Origin: Skeletonema tropicum
Taxonomy: Eukaryota; Bacillariophyta; Thalassiosirophyceae; Thalassiosirales; Thalassiosiraceae
NCBI GenBank assembly: GCA_037178625.1
Contig: JAWZXG010000025.1
Location: 62,001 to 126,000 of the forward strand
Direction of reading: 5' to 3'
Length of the DNA stretch: 64,000 bases
Shown: positions 22,558-31,423 of the stretch, piece after piece
Layout: the number at the start of each line of letters is the position of its first letter
How positions within the stretch are numbered: position 1 is the stretch's first letter
Translations under genes and position numbers: made by a program
The notes under the pieces: model-generated
What the model was told of the DNA's origin: nothing
Databases searched by the model: none
The model's input: only the letters and a program-made list of their open reading frames with translations

Positions 22558-23322
22558 TCACATGATAGTTGAATCAGGAGAGGCCTTCTCTCCGACAGGT
22601 ACCGGTTTAGACTTTTTCGTGACAGCACCTTTCTCGGACAAATCCGGTTCATCATCATCTTGTTGAACAGGCTGATCACGGGAGCCCGAATGAGTTTTGT
22701 CTTCAAGTACAAGTTTCCCGTTCTCATCACTGGTGTGAAGTTGAAGGTTGAAAAGGAAAGACAGAATTTGTAAAACGGTACAATGAACAAAAATACCAAA
22801 ATCATTGAACCACACGAAGGTTAACCTTCTCTCTTACCAAAAATGCTCACAATTTGAAGTGTACGGCGCTTGGCTTGTACCTCCTTTCTGAGCAATAGCG
22901 GCAAACATTAAGAAGTTGACCGCTGCAGACACCAGATCATCTTTGTCAGTAGAATCAGTCTTACCAACTGGGACATTCGGGTAATGTTCAGACAGTTCAT
23001 TCAGGATGTACTTGATTGACCCGACTTCAAAGACGGAAAGAGCAGAAAAGAGCAGTTGTTCCTTCTCCAACTTGGCAACGTCAAACCCATCGCCTAATGC
23101 AACAGACGCTAGCAGCAAGAAGATACGATCGTCGGTACGCACCAAACGCCAATTGATGTCTGTTACGCTCAATGCAATGACAGGAGCCGACGGTTTAGCG
23201 GCAGTCTTGACCCCTGACGAAGTAAGACGTGCATCGACATTGCTCCGATTCCGCACGGCACGGAAGCCCTTACCATTACTACCAACGGTGGATATAACTG
23301 GATTTGTGTTGCCAAACTTCAT
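22558..23322 (-). CDS. Unknown protein of the helicase-bearing element, copy 2
   Basis: Same gene as at 15772-16553, with exon 1 at 23322-22838 and exon 2 ending at 22558. The intron lacks an 18-bp ACTTACAAG-plus-T-tract segment present in copy 1 but keeps GT and CACACCAG ends. Exon 2 has one additional Gln codon (PVQQDDDEP against PVQDDDEP). That both coding frames survive while the intron varies suggests some coding constraint, or recent duplication. Confidence 0.6.
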
Positions 23323-24755
23323 TATTTATTCGGACAATGTAGAAATGTGATGATGTAAATGATGCAATGCATAATTTATGAGAGCTGTTGAACGGCTCGA
23401 CAACGTACAAACTGCCTACATAACCGCCGCCAACGCACCAGCGCAATAATCAGCAGAGAACAATGCAATCAATAACCAACCACGTCATGAAGTAAACGAG
23501 TTCCTTCGTAAGCTACGTCGGCAACACAAGATCTTGTGGTTCAACACATCGACAACACGTCGACAAAAAGATTCAGCTCAACACAAGACGTCGACGTGGA
23601 GTTAAGAACTGACGTATTGATCAGTACGTGGCCAAAGATCGGCAGTTATTCAAATGCAAACACGTCGGCAACCAACGTCGGCGTCTATTTAGACTTGCAT
23701 CAATAGACGACTCGGCAGATAATGTAATTGAGCCAATGTCGACCTGAGTACTTGCTGCATGAACTTAAATACTTTTTTGTTCATTGGATTTTGCCAACAC
23801 CTGACTTCTGGTGCTTTGTGACGTAAGACGATTGGAATCAAGTGTACTAATTCCTTAAGTAACGAAGTTTACCACGTCACTCAGAGAAAAAATTAAGAAA
23901 ATAGAGGGTGACGGGGATGCACACCGGAAAGAACGAAGAAGCTCATCGACAATCTGACTTAATTAGCCTGGAAAAGTCCTTTTTAGCACAAATCAAGCGA
24001 TTTTTAGATCTAAATCATAAGATATAGCATCTAAATGACAATCAAAATGGGCATTTCAGCGGGGATGGGAGGGGGGAAAATCCCAACACTTCAAGTTGAA
24101 GTTCCGGAAGTAATTCAGAGCAAAGCACGTAGCTACGCTACTTTGGATCTCCCCGATGGAAAAGATATGCCTTGTACGCTGGCCCACGCCCACGAAACGC
24201 CAACAAAACTTACGACCGTTAGAACAATGACAGCTACCACGCCTTTTCTCATTCTTGAGACCTTTTGATTCAAATTTTTTGTGGCCTGTCTCCACGCAAT
24301 TAGAACCGCTGATGAAGGTGGCTAAGCTCCACCGAAACTCGTAATTAATGAATCATAAAGAGTTCGGTTATATTGCTTACTACCATCATCTGGAAAAACT
24401 CCTAGCTTGTAATAAGGACTTCGTGGCTTATTGCATTCAAGACATTTCTTTTCACATTGATAAAGATTGACAACGTCATTGCAGAGCAACTTTATAGCCG
24501 TATTCTATTGTAAAGAGACTAATTGGTAAAATTGTGCACAGCACAATTATACCAATTAAGGCCAACGTCATTGCAGAGCAACTTTATAGCCGAATTCCGT
24601 TGTATAAAGACTACTGACAAGCCACACAGCAAATGGCCAACAGCAAGATGACGACACAATACTTTACAGGCCCCGAGGGCCCGCGCTGAACCCGCCACAT
24701 ACACCGCTGCACGCCACCACTATTGCACCATTCTGCGCGCCCCTGTTTATAGATG

Positions 24756-25075
24756 TGTAATGACAACGACGATGAATACAGTATTAATTTACGTATTTGG
24801 AGTAGTTGTGTGCTCTTCGAAGGAGAGAGCTGCTGCTAGCGGTTGAGCTTGCTCATGGAAGATGAGGGGCTCAGAGCTACAGGACAGAATCGTACTAATT
24901 CCAAGACGTAGAACCTTAGTAACGATTCACGAGGCTGACTACTTCCACGTAGTCAGAATCCAGAGCGGCATGCGTCAGGCAGAGAGATCTCGATAAGCGA
25001 TAGCTTAGCGAGCACGTATCCGTATGGTCACAGATACATACGTACCTAAAGGTAGTATGCTACTTGACTATTACA
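24756..25075. repeat. Candidate solo LTR (TGTAAT...ATTACA)
   Basis: The 320-bp interval begins TGTAATGACAAC and ends GACTATTACA, so it has 6-bp terminal inverted repeats of the TG...CA type. It lies between element copy 2 and the tandem array. No target-site duplication and no adjacent coding region support it, so it is tentative. Confidence 0.35.
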
Positions 25076-27990
25076 CCAGCCCACACTGGACATCTCAGAT
25101 CAGCCACGAGACTGTAGCATCGCTTCTACCTAAGCTATCCATCTGAGCAGTGCCCATGTGCTTGTATCCTATCGCCACGAACTATATTGAGCCTCTAGAA
25201 GCGGCTCATGCGCGTATTGACGATGATGGATACGATTTGGAAGAAAGAAGAACTGCCGGTCAGCCCACACTGGACCTCTCAAATCAGCCACGAGACTGTA
25301 GCATCGCTTCTACGTAAGCTATCCATCTGAGCTGTGCCAAGAGCTATATTGAGCCACTAGAAGCGGCTCATGCGCGTAATGAAGACGATGGATATGATTT
25401 GGAAGAATGAAGAGCTGCCGGCCAGCCCAGGTCCGATCAGCCACGAGACTGTAGCATCGTTTCTGCGTAAGCTATCAATCTGAGCAGTGCCCATGAGCTT
25501 GTATAATATCGCCACGAACTATATTGAGCCACTAGAAGCGGCTCATGCGCGTATTGACGACGATGGATACGATTTGGAAGAATGAAGAGCTGCCGGCCAG
25601 CCCACACTGGACCTCTCAGATCAGCCACGAGACTGTAGCATCGCTTCTACGTAAGCTATCCATCTGAGCTGTGCCACGAACTAAAATGAGCCACTAGAAG
25701 CGGCTCATGCGCGTATTGACGACGATGGATACGATTTGGAAGAATGAAGAGCTGCCGGCCAGCCCACACTGGACCTCTCAGATCAGCCACGAGACTTAAG
25801 TTTCGCTTCTATGTAAGCTATCCATCTGAGCAGTGCCCATGTGCTTGTATCCTATCGCCACGAACTATATTGAGCCACTAGAAGCGGCTCATGCGTGTAT
25901 TGACGATGATGGATACGATTTGGAAGAATGAAGAACTGCCGGCCAGCCCACACTGGACCTCTCAGATCAGCCACGAGACTTAAGTTTCGCATCTACGTAA
26001 GCTATCCATCTGAGCAGTGCCCATGTACTTGTATCCTATTGCCACGAACTATATTGAGCCACTAGAAGCGGCTCATGCGCGTATTGACAACGATGGATAC
26101 GATTTGGAAGAATGAAGAGCTGCCGGCCAGCCCACGCTGGACCTCTCAGATCAGCCACGAGACTGTAGCATCGCTTCTACATAAGCTATCCATCTGAGCA
26201 GTGCCCATGTGCTTGTATCCAATCGCCACGAACTATATCGAGCCACTAGAAGCGGCTCATGCGCGTATTGACGACGATGGATACGATTTGGAAGAATGAA
26301 GAGCTGCCGGCCAGCCCACACTGGACATCTCAGATCAGCCACGAGACTGTAGCATCGCTTCTACGTAAGCTATCCATCTCAGCTGTGGCACGAACTATAT
26401 TGAGCCACGACGATGGATACGATTTGGAAGAATGAAGAGCTGCCGGCCAGCCCACAGGACCTCTCAGATGAGCCACGAGTCTGCAGCATCGCTTCTACGT
26501 AAGCTACCCATCTGAGCTGTGCCACGAACTATATTGAGGTACTAGAAGCGGCTCATGCGCGTATTGACGACGATAAATACGTTTTGGAAGAATGAAGAAC
26601 TGCCGGCCAGCCCACACTGGACCTCTCAGATCAGCCACGAGACTGTAGCATCGTTTCTATGTAAGCTATCCATCTGAGCAGTGCCCATTTGCTTGTATCC
26701 TATCGCCACGAACTATATTGAGGTACTAGAAGCGGCTCATGCGCGTATTGACGATGATGGATACGATTTGGAAGAATGTTGAGCTGCCAGCCAGCCCACA
26801 CTGGACATCTCAGATCAGCCACGAGACTGTAGCATCGCTTCTACATAAGCTATCCATCTGAGCAGTGCCCATGTGCTTGTATCCTATCGCCACGAACTAT
26901 ATTAAGCCACTAGAAGCGGCACATGCGCGTATTGACGACGATGGATACGATTTGGAAGAATGAAGAACTGCCGGCCAGCCCACACTGGACCTCTCAGATC
27001 AGCCACGAGACTGTAGCATCGCTTCTACCTAAGCTATCCATCTGAGCTGTGCCAAGAACTATATTGAGCCACGACGATGGATACGATTTGGAAGAATGTT
27101 GAGCTGCCGGCCAGTCCACACTGGACCTCTCAGATCAGCCACGAGTCTGCAGCATCGCTTCTACGTAAGCTACCCATCTGAGCTGTGCCACGAACTATAT
27201 TGAGGTACTAGAAGCGGCTCATGCGCGTATTGACGACGATGGATACGATTTGGAAGAATGAAGAGCTGCCGGCCAGCCCACACTGGACATATCAGATCAG
27301 CCACGAGACTGTAGCATCGCTTCTACGTAAGCTATCCATCTCAGCTGTGGCACGAACTATATTGAGCCACGACGATGGACACGATTTGGAAGAATGTTGA
27401 GCTGCCGGCCAGCCCACACTGGACCTCTCAGATCAGCCACAAGTCTGCAGCATCGCTTCTACGTAAGCTACCCATCTGAGCTGTGCCACGAACTATATTA
27501 AGCCACTAGAAGCGGCACATGCGCGTATTGACGACGATAAATACGATTTGGAAGAATGATGAACTTCCGGCCAGCCCACACTTTGATAAGGCGTTTTGTT
27601 AAGCCAACTGTTCGAAACATCATCGTCATTGCTGCTCATGCTCTTCCTGCTGTGTGCCATTGTTGTCATGTGATAGTCATAATCATCTGATGAGCCAAAG
27701 ATTATAATAAAATGTGAAGCACACGCGTATTGACGACGATGGATACGATTTGGAAGAATGAAGAGCTGCCGGCCAGCCCACACTGGACCTCTCAGATCAG
27801 CCACGAGACTGCAGCATCGCTTCTACGTAAGCTACCCATCTGAGCAGTGCCACGAACTATATTGAGGTACTAGATGCGGCTCATGCGCGTATTGACGACG
27901 ATGGATACGATTTGGAAGAATGTTGAGCTGCCGGCCAGCCCACACTGGACCTCTCAGATTATCCATGTTCTACGTAAGCTATCCATCTGA
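25076..27990. repeat. Tandem array of ~180-bp units (about 17 copies)
   Basis: Units share GCGCGTATTGACGACGATGG, then TTTGGAAGAATGAAGAGCTG, CCGGCCAGCCCACACTGGAC, CATCGCTTCTACGTAAGC and GAGCCACTAGAAGCGGCTCA. Three length classes occur: full (~180 bp), one lacking the CAGTGCCCATGTGCTTGTATC segment (~165 bp), and a shorter one in which GAGCC is joined directly to ACGACGATGG (~145 bp). The last piece of each full unit contains a GAGCCACTAGAAGCGGCTC palindrome, and the short class has lost one arm of it. The array ends at about 27990 after a diverged unit. Confidence 0.9.
27583..27705. repeat. Pol-derived 123-bp patch inside the tandem array
   Basis: These 123 bases are identical to 10790-10912 at the 3' end of the Copia pol frame (the segment encoding DDYDYHMTTMAHSRKSMSSN). 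The patch interrupts a repeat unit and is followed by ATAATAAAATGTGAAGCAC, which also precedes the outlying units at 20.4 kb. Confidence 0.85.
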
Positions 27991-28415
27991 GCAGTGTCAA
28001 TTCGCTTGTATTAGCAAGCATGTAACCATGAAGCGCTACTTTTGTCGAATGTTTTTTTGCTCTAGCAATTCACCAGCTTTTATTTTGTATATTTTGGTCA
28101 ATTTGGAGATCTGTAGTGAGACAATTCTTTTGGTTCTCAATAAAGATATGTTGAAAGCCTTGAACCAAAGGTAATTTTCTCTCTAAAGGGTTACACTTCT
28201 TTGTCTTTGAGCCAGAGATGTTGGCCTCTCTCTAGAGATGTTATATACACGGGTCACAACAAATATAAAAAGGGTCCATGTCCTTGGTCGCAAGAAGAAT
28301 GGTAACGGCCTTCTTGTTGTTACGCCCGAGAGACATCGCTGACCTGCGTTACACACTAGAATATCTATTGATACATAAAAAAAGTTAGATATATTATTTT
28401 CTTCTTGTAAAATGG
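27991..28415. other. Spacer between tandem array and transporter gene
   Basis: AT-rich DNA with no recognised gene. It contains a CTCTCTAGAGAG palindrome around 28230 and presumably the 3' processing region of the minus-strand transporter gene. Confidence 0.35.
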
Positions 28416-29738
28416 TTATGAATTACCTCCCGCTCCTCCCGCTGATGGTACGTCTACCAGTGGATTCTTCGTGTACGTACGAACAGCCAAGATCACAAGA
28501 GTAGCACCAACAAGAAAGAGCTCATTCACTCTGTCATTAAAGAAGACAATGCTCAGAATAGTTGCCAACACTACTGCCACAGAAGTGGCAAATCCTTTTA
28601 ATACAGAATCTGCATACTTCATGACGAATCCCACCAGAAGTCCTGTGATGGCCTGAAAGACAATTATTGTCAACACAATCCAGGTATAACCTTGGAACAA
28701 TCCATTTTGCAGCACAAGATTCCTATCTTCAGTCATGAATATAGGAACAGTCCCAAGTCCAATAGACCAAAATGCAAGCTGCATGTTTCGAACGTAAACG
28801 GAAAGTTGTTTCTGTGTATCAGATTTTTGTTTGAGTACCTTTTCAAAGTAGACGGCGGCAAATCCAGACGTAACGCAGGAGAAAAGCACAGCCAAAAATC
28901 CAATCCAGGGATTCCCCTCATTCGTTGACGAGCTTTGATCTTTATTGGTGGACTGCTGTACAATCACCACGCCTGCGGCCAACATCAGTAACGAGAAATA
29001 TTGACAGTAGGAAATTTTCTTGTCGAGCAAAAGTCTGCTGAAGAAGGCTGTTGTGAATAGTTTACCCTGATTGAGCACTTGATAGACTGGCACAGAAAGG
29101 TTTTTCAGTGCAACAAAGAGTAGATTGTTTTGAATCAGGTAGAGTAGGGCTGGTACAAATAGCTTGAGGGACTCCAAGGTAATCATATTGAACAAAATTG
29201 TTTTCAACATGTCGATTCTATCACTTCTGCCATCTGGATTGAAAGCGATTTCGAGCGACCCGTTCAGCATGAATTTGAGGACTTCCGCAGACACAACCAC
29301 AACCGATGGAATGTATGGGATGTGCTCAGGTCCCACAGCAGTTCGAGAGTAGCGAATCATCAATACAAGCCCTGATTGTTGAAGGACAAGTGCAAACAGA
29401 CTTGCATTTTTGGCCGACCAAACATTCTTCCAAATGAATGAGTCCCCAGCTGCTGGATGAGTTTTTGTGAGAGATACCATTTCTTCATCGACTTCGGTGG
29501 CTGATTCTTCCATCTGTGGTGACTGACAACAGGTAGGTGGTGCGGCTGACAACATCATTGACATGGTGAGGTTCCGTATCGTAGTCCGTAGGAGGTAGTG
29601 TGGAGAGTAGAGTTCACCCTTGGTTGAGCTTGGTGCGGTGGCGGAGATGCGCCAGCCAGACGACCACACGAAAAAGTTTAGTGCAATGGTACAAAAATAC
29701 AGACAGTCGTCAATTTCAATACTTGTAATGACGTGCAT
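28416..29738 (-). CDS. Golgi nucleotide-sugar transporter (UDP-galactose/CMP-sialate transporter type, SLC35A-like)
   Basis: The 440-residue protein carries the nucleotide-sugar transporter fold: about ten membrane helices and the family blocks FALVLQQSGLVLMIRYSR, ALLYLIQNNLLFVALKNL, YQVLNQGKLFTTAFFSRLLL, SGFAAVYFEKVLK and KGFATSVAVVLATILS. Members exchange cytosolic UDP-sugars or CMP-sugars for luminal nucleotide monophosphates in the Golgi, and so feed glycosyltransferases. The UDP-Gal/UDP-GlcNAc/CMP-Sia branch (SLC35A) fits best; the exact substrate cannot be read from sequence. The first ATG (29738) gives an unusual 58-residue leader, so the ATG at 29564 (MSMMLSAAPP) is a plausible alternative start. 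It lies 1.7 kb from a cluster of luminal glycosyltransferases that would need its product. That functional link is an inference. Confidence 0.9.
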   Translation of the reverse strand: MHVITSIEIDDCLYFCTIALNFFVWSSGWRISATAPSSTKGELYSPHYLLRTTIRNLTMSMMLSAAPPTCCQSPQMEESATEVDEEMVSLTKTHPAAGDSFIWKNVWSAKNASLFALVLQQSGLVLMIRYSRTAVGPEHIPYIPSVVVVSAEVLKFMLNGSLEIAFNPDGRSDRIDMLKTILFNMITLESLKLFVPALLYLIQNNLLFVALKNLSVPVYQVLNQGKLFTTAFFSRLLLDKKISYCQYFSLLMLAAGVVIVQQSTNKDQSSSTNEGNPWIGFLAVLFSCVTSGFAAVYFEKVLKQKSDTQKQLSVYVRNMQLAFWSIGLGTVPIFMTEDRNLVLQNGLFQGYTWIVLTIIVFQAITGLLVGFVMKYADSVLKGFATSVAVVLATILSIVFFNDRVNELFLVGATLVILAVRTYTKNPLVDVPSAGGAGGNS

Positions 29739-29890
29739 GCGTTAGCCATGCGAACCCATGCGTTGGTTCCAAAAACTGCGATTTTTGCCCGATTCTTACA
29801 AAAAAACGATTTAATACATCTACATAAAAGTTTTTTCATCTTCTTCGTTCTTCTTCGCTCTCTACATACTCTATAGTGTAGATAAGTAAG

Positions 29891-31398
29891 TAGAGCGTCC
29901 TTAACTTATTACTTACGCAAATTTGGGTTCGCATGAGTTGTGACGTTTTTGTGACCTTGTGGAGCGCGCAAATTTTGGACCAACCGGCACCAAAGTTCTG
30001 GCACCATTTCTCCCACCATTTTTTGAAAATTTTTGAACTGCAGCGGCGTTCTCTCCGGCCGTCCGAGCCCACTCGACATGGCGCTCATGCCCTCCTGGTG
30101 TGGTCGGTCCAGTAATACTATCGTTACTATTACCACTCCATCATGGCACGTGCTCCCGCACGTCGCTTGCGCACCGGCAACCGCCGCCGTGGTGCAAAGA
30201 AGAACAAAACTCGGCATCTTCGACACATGCATCTGAGCCATGCACAAGTTGGTTTTATGGAAGAACTCCATCAGAGGACCCTCTACGAAGGAAGTGTTGC
30301 TTATGTAAGCATTGTCACTGTGCCACAGCTGATCCTTCTTTATGCTCATGTCAGGGACACCATTGGTGATGAATTATCTCAGGCGCTTGTCATGACACTG
30401 TAGGCTGTGCAAGCGCAGCTAAGGCAGCAATGTCTGATGCCCTTGCTGGATTGTCAAGAGATGGCGCACTAACTCCATAACCTGGGGTACGGCAGCCAAC
30501 TTCACTCTCGGCCGACTCATTTTGAATACGCTGCGCTACCTGCTCATTCTCCTTTTCGGCTTTGTCTCTCTCTGCAGCTACCATATCTGCTTTAAGCTGT
30601 CTTGCCAATGTTACCACTGGGGATGGATGATCAGAGAACTCTTCACCACTGAATTCATCAACGATTCCCTTAATTATTACTCTCAATTTCACAGTTGCGG
30701 GGTTTTTGCATTTCCACTTACTATAATGACGGAAAAGTCCATTGCCATCACGCTCACCGCCAGTAGGTTGGCCCTCAAAGAAGGTTGTCATCAAAGCCTT
30801 CCACTTTTCGCCGGTTCCCTGACCGCGCTTGGGAATTTTAAGTACTTCTGTATGGCTAGTTTCGATGAGCATACATACAGCCATTTCATGTAAGTCTGTG
30901 TGGCCAGGTTGTAGACATTTTAAGAATGACTGCAACCCAGGAGGGAACGGGGCAGCGGGAGCCGCAGTGACAGTGGCGGCAGTGGATGGATTTGTTTCGG
31001 ATTCGGACGACATGGTGCATGTGAAATAAGTTGTAGCAACATCACACAACTCCATGGCTGCAGCCACGCCACTGCCACCTGCTCACGTACGTGCTGACGT
31101 TCGTGAGCAGATATTCATTGCTGCTGTCAATACTGCTGCCGAGACTTGCCTAATGACCGCACTTACTTGCTCACCATGGCTGTTGCCAAAGTATTTACTT
31201 GATGTCAAAAAAGAGATATATTAGTTCCTACGTGAAAGAGTGGTCTTATTTACTTACGGAAAAGTTCGATTTTGCGTAAGTAAATCAGCAATTTCTCTTG
31301 TCTTACTTACGCAAAACGTCATCAAAAAAATTCCACAACTCACAAGTGACGTCATTTCGTTCAGTTTTTTGCGTAAGTAATAAGTTAAGGACGCTCTA
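29891..31398. mobile_element. 1.5-kb DNA transposon with 31-bp terminal inverted repeats
   Basis: The sequence starting TAGAGCGTCCTTAACTTATT at 29891-29921 reappears as an exact 31-bp reverse complement at 31368-31398. The inner part of the repeat, TTACTTACGCAAA, recurs twice more near the right end (about 31267 and 31303). Depending on where the repeat is taken to start, the target duplication is TA or AGT. The GAGCGTCCTTAA ends and a 2-3 bp duplication are compatible with PIF/Harbinger- or Mariner-like elements. The only substantial internal gene is the minus-strand frame at 30390-31067, without a DDE core, so this is likely a non-autonomous copy. Confidence 0.8.
30390..31067 (-). CDS. Element-borne protein, possibly a Myb/SANT-like DNA-binding accessory
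   Basis: The 225-residue frame lies wholly inside the TIR element. It has an Ala/Pro-rich N-terminus, a central region with RGQGTGEKWKALMTTFFEG and LFRHYSKWKCKNPATVKLRV, and a charged helix near DMVAAERDKAEKENEQVAQR. The W-containing central helices recall Myb/SANT-type adaptors carried by Harbinger elements, but I cannot confirm the family. An internal ATG (MSSESETNPS, residue 19) could be the true start. A weak plus-strand frame (30143-30403) rich in Arg precedes it and is not called. Confidence 0.5.
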   Translation of the reverse strand: MAAAMELCDVATTYFTCTMSSESETNPSTAATVTAAPAAPFPPGLQSFLKCLQPGHTDLHEMAVCMLIETSHTEVLKIPKRGQGTGEKWKALMTTFFEGQPTGGERDGNGLFRHYSKWKCKNPATVKLRVIIKGIVDEFSGEEFSDHPSPVVTLARQLKADMVAAERDKAEKENEQVAQRIQNESAESEVGCRTPGYGVSAPSLDNPARASDIAALAALAQPTVS

Positions 31399-31423
31399 GT
31401 AGTGAGGTGAATAAACAATAAAC

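Larger units (their letters stand above)
20836..24749 (-). mobile_element. Helicase-bearing element, copy 2 (inverted)
   Basis: This is the reverse complement of 14362-18279, with only scattered substitutions and a few small indels: an 18-bp shorter intron in the first gene, a 3-bp insertion, a 4-bp deletion in the helicase, and about 20 extra bases near 24120. It is flanked by the tandem-repeat unit on the left and by TAGATGTG plus an LTR-like segment on the right, so the flanks differ from those of copy 1. That shows the block moved as a unit and defines its ends to within 1-2 bp. The two copies form a 3.9-kb inverted repeat with a 2.56-kb spacer. Confidence 0.8.

Noticed and set aside
25437..27804. 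Repeated minus-strand frames beginning MADLRGPVWAGRQLF in the tandem array
   Set aside because: They arise once per repeat unit from satellite DNA that happens to be open. Lengths vary, and there is no promoter or homology to known proteins.
29909..30403. Arg-rich plus-strand frame (30143-30403) and overlapping minus-strand frames inside the 31-bp-TIR element
   Set aside because: All frames overlap each other, have no recognised motif, and the Arg-rich start seems to be a consequence of GC-rich composition. The frame at 30390-31067 is the better coding candidate.
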